This document shows positions 8,200-16,410 of a stretch of 64,000 nt of DNA, one piece after another; positions within the stretch are counted from its first letter, which is position 1; the number at the start of each line of letters is the position of its first letter. The notes beneath the pieces are model-generated. The model was not told the origin of the DNA and ran no database searches. It was given only the letters and a program-made list of their open reading frames with translations. This DNA comes from Ignavibacteriota bacterium (GTDB taxonomy: Bacteria > Bacteroidota > Ignavibacteria > Ignavibacteriales > Melioribacteraceae). Position numbers and translations under genes: made by a program. Where the stretch lies: positions 124,001 through 188,000 of the forward strand of contig JABFGH010000002.1 of NCBI GenBank assembly GCA_013112585.1, read 5' to 3'.

Positions 8200-10701
8200 A
8201 TGAAAAAGATTCAACTCATTATTATATTTTTAATGCTGTCACTTCCATTATTTTCCCAAAACCCGGAGTGGATAAATTATACGAATGGGCAAGTTGTAAA
8301 TGTTATAGCTATTGAAGATAATTTCTTATGGGTAGGAACAACAGGAGGATTGGTTAAAATTGATAAAATAACAGGTGAAACAACATTTTATAACAGAGCC
8401 AATTCTGGTCTGCCAGATAATTATATTCAATGTCTTACTATAGATTCACTCAGTAATAAGTGGGTAGGGGTTTTCAGCCGCTATGAGTCTGAATTTGGTG
8501 GGTTAGCAAAATTTGACGGTACGAATTGGGCTATGTATAACACTTCAAATTCAGGATTACCGAGCAATGATGTACAGTCCATTGTTATTGATGGTAATGG
8601 TAATAAATGGATTGGAACATATGAAGGAGGATTAGTAAAATATGACGGCACAGATTGGATTGTTTATAATAGTACTAATTCCGGCTTACCGGACAATACG
8701 GTTTATTCCCTGGCAATAGAAAATGGTAATATCAAGTGGGTAGGAACTGGTGGGGGAGGGTTGGCACGCTTTGATGGGCTAAATTGGACAGTCTTTAATA
8801 CATCCAATTCTGGCTTACCAGCAAATTCTGTAAGTTCGGTAGCTATTGACAACAGCGGTAATAAATGGAGTGGGACTTGGATTGGAGGTTTAGCAAAATT
8901 TGATGGTAATAACTGGACTGTTTATAATAATTTTAATTCTGGTTTGCCTAATAACAGAGTTGAATCAATAGCCTTTGATGAAAATGATTACAAGTGGATT
9001 GGTACTTCTAACGGTGGATTGGCAAAATTTGATGGAACAAGCTGGACCGTATATAATAATTCTAATTCGGCTTTGACAAGTAATTATGTTTTCTTCATTA
9101 CAATTGACAACGGTGGTAATAAATGGATAGGGACAGGTGGAGGTGGGCTAGTAAAATTTAATGGAATCAACTGGACGAGCTATGTTACTAGTAATTCTTT
9201 TTTGCCTGGGAATAGGGTTTCTTCTATCGCTTTTGATGAAAATGATGGCAGTTGGATTGGAACTACTGGTGGAATGGCTAAATTAGTTAACAGTAATTGG
9301 ACTATATTTAATATTTCTAATTCAGGTCTCCCTAATAATTATATAACAGCTATTACAATTGATGAAAATAATTGTAAATGGATCGGTACATCTAGTGGCG
9401 GTCTAGCAAAATATTGTGATACAAATTGGACGGTTTACAATGAATCAAATTCCGATCTGCCTTCTAATGCTGTTCATTGCATTACAATAGATGGAAATAA
9501 TAATAAGTGGATTGGTACTGAAATCGGGTTGGCAAAATTTGATGGCATAAATTGGCAAATCTATTCTTCATATAGTTCAGGATTGCCAGATAATAGTATT
9601 TATTCAATTACTTCTGACGAAAATGGAGTTATTTGGATTGGAACATATCAAGGAGGATTAGCAAAATTTGATGGAAACGAATGGGTAGTTTATAATACTT
9701 CTAATTCCGAACTGCCGGACAATTGGGTACTTTCAATTGCGTTCGATGGAAACGGAAATAAGTGGATCGGAACGTATGGAGGCGGCTTGGCAAAATTTGA
9801 CGGCGAAGGCTGGACTGTTTATAATGCATCTAATTCCGGTATGCAGAATAATTTAGTCAATTCAGTTGCAATAGATGGTATTGGTAATAAATGGATTGGC
9901 ACTGGTGGTAATTATCTTTATCCCTACGGTTACGGTTTAGTGAAATTTGATGGCACCAATTGGACTATTTTTAATCCCTTGAATTCTGGATTGTCGAGTA
10001 GTGAGATTTATTTTATTTCCGTTGACGAATTAGGAAATAAATGGATTGGTACTGAACGTGGTTTGGCAGTTTTTAACGAGGGGGGGATAATTCCTGTTGA
10101 ACTAACATCATTTAATGCAAGTGTATTTGACAACTCGGTGAGGCTCGATTGGGAGACTGCAACTGAATTAAACAATTTAGGTTTTGAAATAGAAAAAAAA
10201 GAAATTGTTAGCCTCGAAGATGTAAACAATAATACCGGGTTTATTAAAATTGGATTTGTTGAAGGAGCAGGAAATTCAACCTCATTAAAATCATATTCCT
10301 TTATTGATCAGAATATAGCAGTAAATTCAAATCATATTTATCGATTAAAGCAAATAGATTTTGATGGTACATTTGCATATTCAGAAGAAGTTGAAGTTAA
10401 TTTTAATAAACCTCAGAAATTTTCTCTTTTGCAAAACTACCCAAATCCATTCAATCCGGTAACTACTATATCCTATTCAATTCCAGATGCATCATTAGTT
10501 TCACTTAAAGTTTATGATATACTTGGTAAGGAAGTAGCAACTTTAGTGAATGAAGAAAAACCATCTGGTTCGTACAAAGTTGAATTTGATGCGGAGTCTG
10601 CCAACCGACGGATAGCAAGCGGAATTTATCTTTATAAATTAACAGCATCAGGTAAAGCAGGTAATTTTACTGAGACAAAGAAGTTAATATTACTTAAATA
10701 G
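8200..10701 (+). CDS. Secreted 14-blade beta-propeller protein with T9SS sorting tail (paralogue 2)
   Basis: This 833-residue tandem paralogue of the preceding gene has a signal peptide ending LPLFSQ, fourteen W(I/V)GT propeller repeats and the same C-terminal T9SS sorting domain. The ATG follows a strong AAGGAGGG site. Fourteen repeats would suit two seven-bladed propellers, which is inference. The first 70 coding bases after the signal peptide and the last 600 or so are almost identical to paralogue 1, whereas the blades differ in sequence and loop insertions. A run of seven G (10080-10086) sits at the junction between propeller and linker, an unusual homopolymer for this AT-rich genome. 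Confidence 0.88.
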   Translation: MKKIQLIIIFLMLSLPLFSQNPEWINYTNGQVVNVIAIEDNFLWVGTTGGLVKIDKITGETTFYNRANSGLPDNYIQCLTIDSLSNKWVGVFSRYESEFGGLAKFDGTNWAMYNTSNSGLPSNDVQSIVIDGNGNKWIGTYEGGLVKYDGTDWIVYNSTNSGLPDNTVYSLAIENGNIKWVGTGGGGLARFDGLNWTVFNTSNSGLPANSVSSVAIDNSGNKWSGTWIGGLAKFDGNNWTVYNNFNSGLPNNRVESIAFDENDYKWIGTSNGGLAKFDGTSWTVYNNSNSALTSNYVFFITIDNGGNKWIGTGGGGLVKFNGINWTSYVTSNSFLPGNRVSSIAFDENDGSWIGTTGGMAKLVNSNWTIFNISNSGLPNNYITAITIDENNCKWIGTSSGGLAKYCDTNWTVYNESNSDLPSNAVHCITIDGNNNKWIGTEIGLAKFDGINWQIYSSYSSGLPDNSIYSITSDENGVIWIGTYQGGLAKFDGNEWVVYNTSNSELPDNWVLSIAFDGNGNKWIGTYGGGLAKFDGEGWTVYNASNSGMQNNLVNSVAIDGIGNKWIGTGGNYLYPYGYGLVKFDGTNWTIFNPLNSGLSSSEIYFISVDELGNKWIGTERGLAVFNEGGIIPVELTSFNASVFDNSVRLDWETATELNNLGFEIEKKEIVSLEDVNNNTGFIKIGFVEGAGNSTSLKSYSFIDQNIAVNSNHIYRLKQIDFDGTFAYSEEVEVNFNKPQKFSLLQNYPNPFNPVTTISYSIPDASLVSLKVYDILGKEVATLVNEEKPSGSYKVEFDAESANRRIASGIYLYKLTASGKAGNFTETKKLILLK

Positions 10702-10779
10702 TTTGTTGCTGTTATAGTTTAATAATCTAAAAATAAACTTGACTATTTTATTTATATTGGATTAAAAATTAGGTGAAAT

Positions 10780-11394
10780 ATGAAATTTTTTATTAGTCTA
10801 TTTATTTTGGTAATTGTTGTCTCTTGTTCAACTTCACAAAAAAATGAAATTGTTATTCAAGAATTAGATTACCCTGAAGAATTAAATGTAATAACAAGAG
10901 AGGCATGGGGTTCAGCACCATTAACAAAAACATTACCGCAGCATGAGATAAATAAAATCACTCTTCATCACAGCGGAGTTGAGTTTAAAGACCAAGAAAA
11001 TGTACTGACCAAAATTAAAAATTTGCAGTCATGGAGCCGCAGCGAGAAAGAGTGGATTGACATTCCTTATCATTTTATGATTGATCTTGAAGGTAATATT
11101 TATGAGGGGAGACCAATCAACTATCCCGGTGCAACAAACACAGAGTATGATCCTATAGGTCATGCATTGATAGAGGTTATGGGTAATTATGAAGTTCAGA
11201 AAATAAATGATAAACAGTTGAAAGCGGTGATTGATCTTTCAGCTTATCTGGCTCAAGAGTTCAATGTTCCCGCGGAGGAAATCAAAGGGCATAAGGATTA
11301 TTCGAGTCAGACAGTCTGCCCCGGGGAAGACCTTTACAAGTATTTAGCCGATGGGACGATAGTAGCCGGGGTGAGGGAGCGGATTGAAAAATAA
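10780..11394 (+). CDS. N-acetylmuramoyl-L-alanine amidase, PGRP/Amidase_2 type, lipoprotein
   Basis: The N-terminus is a lipoprotein signal (VVSC, Cys16), so the mature enzyme is probably anchored in the periplasm or at the outer surface. The Amidase_2/PGRP fold is shown by ITREAWGSAP near residue 40, TLHHSG (H63, H64), YHFMID..G.IYEGRP, and GHKDYSSQTVCPG with H171 and C180. These positions match the zinc ligands of zinc amidases that cleave the lactyl-peptide bond of peptidoglycan. The length of 204 residues is normal for a single-domain enzyme. It follows the propeller pair after 78 bases and may be transcribed with it. Its role may be wall recycling or attack on foreign peptidoglycan. Confidence 0.85.
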   Translation: MKFFISLFILVIVVSCSTSQKNEIVIQELDYPEELNVITREAWGSAPLTKTLPQHEINKITLHHSGVEFKDQENVLTKIKNLQSWSRSEKEWIDIPYHFMIDLEGNIYEGRPINYPGATNTEYDPIGHALIEVMGNYEVQKINDKQLKAVIDLSAYLAQEFNVPAEEIKGHKDYSSQTVCPGEDLYKYLADGTIVAGVRERIEK

Positions 11395-11487
11395 AACTCA
11401 ATCAATTTCTTTGCGGTGCAACTGTTGGTTCCTAAAAGTTTGTCATTGTCAACGGTTGTTATCGGGAATTCTTTCTTAACAAAATAG

Positions 11488-11512
11488 ATTCCGGCTGGAG
11501 ACATGCCGGAAT
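11488..11512. repeat. Inverted repeat ATTCCGGC-N9-GCCGGAAT
   Basis: A perfect 8-bp stem with a 9-base loop lies between the amidase gene and the vapBC-like pair. There is no T-run after it, so it is unlikely to be an intrinsic terminator. It fits the family of short GC-rich palindromes scattered through this window. Confidence 0.55.
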
Positions 11513-11581
11513 GAGATTAGTGGTTACTACACGGTGTGATCGTGAACTTATATATTTGCAATTTCTGATAAAATTATTTTA

Positions 11582-11629
11582 TTGCATCTTTCAATGCAAG
11601 GTATTACATTTATGGCAAATTAGTAATAC
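11582..11629 (+). promoter_or_regulatory. Possible autoregulatory operator of the vapBC-like pair
   Basis: Two inverted repeats lie just upstream of the antitoxin start: TTGCAT-N6-ATGCAA (11582-11599) and GTATTAC-N15-GTAATAC (11601-11629). The half-sites of the second are centred about 22 bp apart, two helical turns, as would suit cooperative binding of ribbon-helix-helix dimers. Autoregulation is established for VapB-family antitoxins; these particular sites are inferred. Confidence 0.35.
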
Positions 11630-11640
11630 GTGAAAATATT

Positions 11641-11880
11641 ATGGATACATTAACATTAAAAATACCGGATGCATTAAAGGAGAAACTTAAAAGTTATTCT
11701 AAGAAGTTGGGAATCAGTAAATCTGATATTGTTAGAGATGCTTTAGTTGAATATCTTGAAAAAGACGAGATGAAGAAGCAAGGCAGCTTTTACGATCTCG
11801 CAAAAGATATTGCCGGGAGTGCAAGGGGTGCATCGGATTTATCTACTAATAAAAAGCATCTTGATGGATATGGTGGATGA
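11641..11880 (+). CDS. Ribbon-helix-helix antitoxin (VapB-like)
   Basis: This 79-residue protein opens with the CopG-type strand LTLKIPDAL, followed by helices KEKLKSYSKKLG and SKSDIVRDALVEYLEK. The charged C-terminal tail (residues 45-79) would be the toxin-binding part. Its last codons overlap the start of the PIN-domain gene (ATGA), a layout typical of antitoxin-toxin pairs made in fixed stoichiometry. The partner and layout make the antitoxin role very likely. Autoregulation through the upstream inverted repeats is plausible. Confidence 0.85.
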   Translation: MDTLTLKIPDALKEKLKSYSKKLGISKSDIVRDALVEYLEKDEMKKQGSFYDLAKDIAGSARGASDLSTNKKHLDGYGG

Positions 11881-12302
11881 ATCCAAAAAAAATTATTATT
11901 GATACGGGACCAATAGTAGCATTTATAAATCGCGCAGATAATTATCATCATTGGACAGAAACAAAATTATCTCAATTAAAGCCGCCTTTTTTTACTTGCG
12001 AATCTGTAATATCCGAAGCATGTTTTCTTCTGAGAAACAGTGATAAAGGAACGGAAAATGTGCATAAATTATTGGAGCGAGAATTAATTCAAATAAATTT
12101 TCAACTTAATGAAGAACTGAAACCCGTTGCTGGTTTAATGAGGAAGTATAAAAATATTCCAATGTCATTAGCGGATGCATGCTTGGTTAGAATGAGTGAA
12201 CAAATATCTGAGAGTACTATTTTAACTTTGGATCAAGATTTTAAAGTATACCGGAAGGATAAAAGAAAAGTGATTCCAGTTATAATACCAATGACTGGGT
12301 GA
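11877..12302 (+). CDS. PIN-domain ribonuclease toxin (VapC-like)
   Basis: This 141-residue PIN domain carries the acidic residues expected for a Mg2+-dependent ribonuclease: D9 in IIIDTGP, E47 in ESVISEACF, D100 in MSLADACLV and D119 in LTLDQDF. VapC toxins of this fold cleave tRNA, rRNA or mRNA; the target here cannot be read from sequence. The start overlaps the antitoxin stop by four bases. All four acidic residues are present, so the toxin looks intact. The gene is followed directly by a hairpin-rich repeat region. Confidence 0.87.
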   Translation: MNPKKIIIDTGPIVAFINRADNYHHWTETKLSQLKPPFFTCESVISEACFLLRNSDKGTENVHKLLERELIQINFQLNEELKPVAGLMRKYKNIPMSLADACLVRMSEQISESTILTLDQDFKVYRKDKRKVIPVIIPMTG

Positions 12303-12366
12303 AAAAGACTGAATGGGAAAATAAAATTACATTCACTTATATTTACATTTTTACAAATATTAACTT

Positions 12367-12622
12367 GAACCACATCCGTGGTTCTAACTACATCCTTAAT
12401 CAAATACTACAAACACCTGTCTGCCGTCAGGCAAGTTTTGACCGCTTTGCGGTCAACCGAAACTCCAGCGGAGTTGAATGTTTGTAGTGAATTTTAAAGT
12501 CCGAGGAAAAGAACCGCGTAAGTGGTTCAACCCGAATTATGCAAAAGAGAAAATTGCACGGTGCAATTTCAATGACAATTTTTACTTAGGTTTTATAAAT
12601 TGCTTCTGATGCATAATTTGGG
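12367..12622. repeat. Stack of nested hairpins (REP-like island)
   Basis: About 255 bases without a credible gene hold at least five hairpins. GAACCAC-N4-GTGGTTC is at 12367-12384. An outer stem ACTACAAACA/TGTTTGTAGT (12406-12415 with 12479-12488) encloses a GCC/GGC hairpin, TTGACCGC-TTT-GCGGTCAA (12438-12456) and AACTCC-AGC-GGAGTT (12461-12475). GAACC/GGTTC is at 12511-12528. A second outer pair (12531-12543 with 12610-12622, one mismatch) encloses AAATTGCAC-G-GTGCAATTT (12551-12569). The rest of the gap to 12718 is AT-rich and unremarkable. Confidence 0.8.
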
Positions 12623-12718
12623 TCCAATGTGATAATACTATCCACAGTTCATAAAAAAGTTTGAAAATATTAAACAAAAGATAAAACATTTGATTTGGCA
12701 GTCTTTCCAAAGTAGAGC

Positions 12719-13771
12719 CTATTCACTCTCAGAATTATAATAAACCTTGTAGTACTTCATTCCGCGTACTTTGTCAAAACCTCTTTCAATGTATTGCTGA
12801 TTGGTTTCAGGATCACTGCTGCCGAGTTTAATTTGAATATCAGTATCGAGCTTTATCAAACTTTTAATTGAACGCTTTTGTGCTTTTAGGGAGTTTTGTG
12901 AAATTTGAAATGAATCTTGAACTTCAGTTTCTTTCTGCTGCTCAAAACTTTTTTTGTAGTCAAAAAATTCCCTGCGCATATCGGGTTCATCAAAAATCTC
13001 TGTCGCAAATTCGTTGATGTCAAATTCATCTTTACCGGAAAGGTAGTTCATCGATTTATTTAAGAAAGCAATTTTTTCATCCTTACCTTTACTGCTTTCC
13101 AATACTTCTTCGGAAAATGATTTACAGAAATCAACATACTTGGTCGTTTGGTAGTAAAAATCTTTAACGTATTGAACCTTTAAGAATTTGTTTTTCCAGT
13201 ATTCAGTGTCGTAGTTATTATTATCCACACTTAAAACACGGTATCCATCCTTTGCTTCAATATTGATGATCAGGCAGCCTTTATCAATTCTTTTTGCACT
13301 AACTCCCTCGGCAACGGTTACACCCAACGATTTATTATTTTCAGTAAACTTAAAATAATTTTGCCGCCGCTCAATTTTGAAAATCCCAATTGCATCTGTC
13401 AATTCATCATCAAAAATAATATCTGTAAAATGGGCAATCATTAACTCACCGACTTTTATATGCGGATGCTCGGATTGCTCATAAAGATGATCAAGAATGC
13501 TTGTTGAAATTTCCTGAAAGCCGATCTGTTTGCTGAATAATTTTTGTGCGTAATTGTAAAGAGCATTCAATTTTAAATCGGAATGATGATGTAATTTATT
13601 CACTTCAATTTGTTTAGAAAAAGGAGTGAAAAAATAATTAATCAAATTCGGTGAAAGTTCCTCATCTAAATAACAAAGTCTGTTAGATATTTGATTATCG
13701 ATCTGCTTCTGTTTATTGCCTACTTTATGAATAATTAGCTTATCAATATTAATTGCTGAATAATCTACCAT
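12719..13771 (-). CDS. Nucleoid-associated protein, NdpA/YejK family
   Basis: This 350-residue protein matches the 37-kDa nucleoid-associated protein family (NA37). The N-terminal IDKLIIHKVGNK and the segment containing FFTPFSKQ, followed by IAHFTDIIFDDELTDAIGIFKIE near residue 110-130, are typical. Family members co-purify with the nucleoid, but their biochemical role is poorly defined. The length is close to the E. coli protein. The gene stands alone on the minus strand between the hairpin island and a divergent phosphatase-like gene. Family-level confidence is good. Confidence 0.75.
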   Translation of the reverse strand: MVDYSAINIDKLIIHKVGNKQKQIDNQISNRLCYLDEELSPNLINYFFTPFSKQIEVNKLHHHSDLKLNALYNYAQKLFSKQIGFQEISTSILDHLYEQSEHPHIKVGELMIAHFTDIIFDDELTDAIGIFKIERRQNYFKFTENNKSLGVTVAEGVSAKRIDKGCLIINIEAKDGYRVLSVDNNNYDTEYWKNKFLKVQYVKDFYYQTTKYVDFCKSFSEEVLESSKGKDEKIAFLNKSMNYLSGKDEFDINEFATEIFDEPDMRREFFDYKKSFEQQKETEVQDSFQISQNSLKAQKRSIKSLIKLDTDIQIKLGSSDPETNQQYIERGFDKVRGMKYYKVYYNSESE

Positions 13772-14032
13772 TTGAAGTTCATCTTTTTAGTTCGAAAAAT
13801 TTAAGACGTCAAAATAGATAAATAGAATTGAAACAAAAAGTGATATTAAGATTTGTATTCAAAAAATTGGAAACAGCAGTTGAATGGAATAATTATTCAA
13901 TAATAACTTCAATTAGAGGGATAAAGTAATTATCTTTAAGATTGAAAAAAACTCTGATATGTTGATTGAATCCTTTGAAGCAGTTTTATTTAATAGCTAT
14001 TAATAATTTATAAACAAATTAAACTGATAAAA

Positions 14033-14923
14033 ATGCTAACACTAATTAAAAAGATATTCACCGCTTTAATTATATTATTAAGCCTTACTACTATTTCTTC
14101 AGCACAAAATATTTTTATTATTGTGATTGATGGTTCAAGATACACTGAAACTTTCGGTGCTGAGGATAAATACATGCCCAAATTTTGGTACAATTTAAGG
14201 GAAGAGGGGACGATATTTACAAACTTTTGGAATGAAGGCTATACAAGTACAATACCGGGTCATTCATCAATAGTAAGCGGAGTTTGGGAGTACCCGCCCA
14301 ACAACGGCTCCGAGCCTCCCGAGAACCCAACAATATTCGAATGTTACAGAAAGCAAAAGAATATTCCTGAAGAAAAAGTTTGGGTTGTTGCCGGTGCAGA
14401 TAAATTAGAATCTATTGCATATTCCTCTGATGAAGAATATGGCGAAGACTATTGTGCTTCTGTTGAAACAAATAATTATACCGGTGATTTAGATACTTAT
14501 GAAAATTTGATTGAAATTATTGAAGATGAAAAACCGAGTTTAGTTCTCGTCAACTTACGGCAAACCGATATAGCGGGGCATAGCGGAGTGTGGGATGATT
14601 ATGTCTCTGCAATACGTCAAGCAGATAGTTTAATTTTTGATCTTTGGAATGTAGTAAACTCAGACAGCAGCTATTCAGATAACACCACATTTTTTGTAAC
14701 AAATGATCACGGCAGGCATGATGATGAGCATGGCGGGTTTCGTCATCATGGAGATGATTGCGTGGGATGTGCACATTTAATGCTTTTTGCTGCGGGACCG
14801 GATTTTGTGAAAGGTGCAGTGTCAAATTCAAAAACTTCTCAGCTTAATATTGCACCAACAATCGCGGAAATTCTAAAATTTAATATGCCGCATGCAGATA
14901 GTACATCTTTGATTGGGAAATAA
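14033..14923 (+). CDS. Secreted alkaline-phosphatase-superfamily enzyme
   Basis: A signal peptide (residues 1-25, ending SSAQ) is followed by an alkaline-phosphatase-fold domain. VIDGSRYTETFG gives the metal ligand D33, and the TSTIPGHSS segment near residue 73 carries the likely nucleophile threonine, as in nucleotide pyrophosphatases/phosphodiesterases. TDIAGHSG and NDHGRHDDEHGG supply further metal ligands. The substrate, a phosphomonoester, phosphodiester or sulfate ester, is undetermined. At 296 residues it is shorter than most secreted sulfatases. The segment HHGDDCVGCAH carries a CxxC that is not a family hallmark. No strong ribosome-binding site is visible and the gene stands alone. 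Confidence 0.72.
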   Translation: MLTLIKKIFTALIILLSLTTISSAQNIFIIVIDGSRYTETFGAEDKYMPKFWYNLREEGTIFTNFWNEGYTSTIPGHSSIVSGVWEYPPNNGSEPPENPTIFECYRKQKNIPEEKVWVVAGADKLESIAYSSDEEYGEDYCASVETNNYTGDLDTYENLIEIIEDEKPSLVLVNLRQTDIAGHSGVWDDYVSAIRQADSLIFDLWNVVNSDSSYSDNTTFFVTNDHGRHDDEHGGFRHHGDDCVGCAHLMLFAAGPDFVKGAVSNSKTSQLNIAPTIAEILKFNMPHADSTSLIGK

Positions 14924-15215
14924 AACTTTACATTGTAAGCATTTTCTTCATCCATTTTACATGCTGTTTGCGATCGAAAATCAATATTTTTTAAAACGTT
15001 TCTTTGAAAATTGACCGAAAATTAAGCAACAAAAACATGTAAAAATTACAAAAAATGTAATATTCAGTAAAATCCGGTTAAATAAGTTAAAAAAACGACT
15101 TTTATTTTGTAGCATAAAAATTGCTATAATAATGTAAAATAATACGGTAATATTATCTTAATAATAAATTTAAATCCGGTAAAAACTTAAAAATGGTAAA
15201 AATTAGGCTCTATTA

Positions 15216-16124
15216 ATGGAAAAATTTTACGCCTTACGCAACGGGAAACTTACTCCTTACAATATTTCCAAATTGAAATATCCGGCAATAGTCCTTGGTT
15301 CAATTGTTCTGCTATCGCTTTCAATAAATTTTTTCAATTTATTTTCGGCACTATTTCCAAATTCGGATACGCGGCAGTTAAAAATTGAAAACAATGCACT
15401 TAAAAATAGGGTTAAGGCTATTTCCAATGATTTTGAAGAATTGAATACAAAAGTTGAAAATCTTTTATCAACAAATGATGAATTAAGATTAGCGGTAAAC
15501 TTAGGTCCTTCCGATACGGATGAACTGGGTATTGGCGGTTCCGTATTTGGCGAAACTCCCATTAATTCCTCAAGTGATATTAACGACTTATTGTTGAATA
15601 TTGATTCTTACATCAACAACATGAGTCTTAAAATTAATTATGAAGTAGAATCATACTCCGAAATTCAAAAGTCAATGGAAGATAATTCCAATCTTTTCAG
15701 TTGCATTCCTGCAATAAAACCTGCAAAAGGATATTACGGCGACCGATTCGGAATGCGCTACCATCCGATATTGAAGCGTAAAAGAATGCACAGCGGTTTA
15801 GATATACTTGCAAATATAGGCGAGCCGGTTTATGCTACTGCCGATGGTAAAGTTAGACTTGCAGGAAGAAACGGCGGTATGGGAAAGATGATAAGAATTG
15901 ATCATGGTTTTGGATATAAAACTTCTTACGCTCATCTATCAAAAATTAGTGTTAAGCGAGGTGCAAAAGTTAAGCGGGGTGATTTAATCGGCTATTCCGG
16001 TAATACAGGTCTATCAACCGGTCCACATCTACATTACGAAGTACATCATAACGGCATTGCTTTGAACCCGCGCAATTTTATTTACGATGATGTGAAGTTA
16101 TTTGAAATAGCTGCTCAAAATTAG
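15216..16124 (+). CDS. M23-family murein DD-endopeptidase with coiled coil and membrane anchor
   Basis: A short basic cytoplasmic head is followed by one transmembrane segment (about residues 25-45) and a coiled coil (about 55-100, ENNALKNRVKAISNDFEEL). The C-terminal LytM domain has GDRFGMRYHPILK, the HxxxD zinc motif in MHSGLD and the GPHLHYEVHHNG block, so the zinc ligands are complete. It should cleave peptidoglycan cross-links or be recruited by a divisome or elongation partner, as EnvC and MepM are. It is a single-gene unit after a 290-bp AT-rich spacer; TATAAT at 15125-15130 is a possible -10 element. A 7-bp tandem array begins at its stop codon. Confidence 0.88.
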   Translation: MEKFYALRNGKLTPYNISKLKYPAIVLGSIVLLSLSINFFNLFSALFPNSDTRQLKIENNALKNRVKAISNDFEELNTKVENLLSTNDELRLAVNLGPSDTDELGIGGSVFGETPINSSSDINDLLLNIDSYINNMSLKINYEVESYSEIQKSMEDNSNLFSCIPAIKPAKGYYGDRFGMRYHPILKRKRMHSGLDILANIGEPVYATADGKVRLAGRNGGMGKMIRIDHGFGYKTSYAHLSKISVKRGAKVKRGDLIGYSGNTGLSTGPHLHYEVHHNGIALNPRNFIYDDVKLFEIAAQN

Positions 16125-16192
16125 AATTCAGAATTCAGAATCCAGAATTAAGAATCCAGAATCAAGAATCAAGAATTCAGCATTCAGAATCA
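16123..16192. repeat. Heptanucleotide tandem array, ten units of AGAATYM
   Basis: Ten consecutive units of exactly 7 bp run from inside the M23 stop codon. They follow AGAATTC with drift to AGAATCC, AGAATCA and AGAATTA, plus one AGCATTC. The period is strict with no insertions or deletions, so the array arose by slippage or amplification and then diverged by point changes. Confidence 0.9.
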
Positions 16193-16225
16193 TAGAATTA
16201 TCATATCTATATTTTTCTTTTTAAA

Positions 16226-16297
16226 CTATTTAACAATTTAGCCATTTAACAATTTAGCCATTTAACCATTTAACCATAAAGCCATTCAACCATTCTC
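16226..16297. repeat. Octanucleotide tandem array, nine units near CCATTTAA
   Basis: Nine consecutive 8-bp units alternate between CCATTTAA and CAATTTAG before degenerating to CCATAAAG, CCATTCAA and CCATTCTC. It lies 33 bases beyond the heptad array and upstream of dapF. The remaining sequence to the dapF start is AT-rich, with no recognisable promoter. Confidence 0.9.
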
Positions 16298-16410
16298 AAG
16301 TTCATCAATCCAATTTATTTTTCCTTAAGATTTTAACTCGCCGCTCTTTAAAATTTAATAGACTTATTATATTGCAAACCTTTAAATATTGAATTAAATT
16401 GCCTGACGTT

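Noticed and set aside
11488-11512. ATTCCGGC inverted repeat as the terminator of the amidase gene
   Set aside because: It lies about 95 bases past the stop and has no T-run after the stem.
12299-12487. A 62-residue open frame after the vapC-like gene
   Set aside because: It runs through the nested hairpin region, starts by a four-base overlap only by chance and has no recognisable protein character.
15101-15130. A full promoter upstream of the M23 gene
   Set aside because: TATAAT is present, but no convincing -35 or Bacteroidota-type TTTG element lies at the right spacing in this AT-rich stretch.
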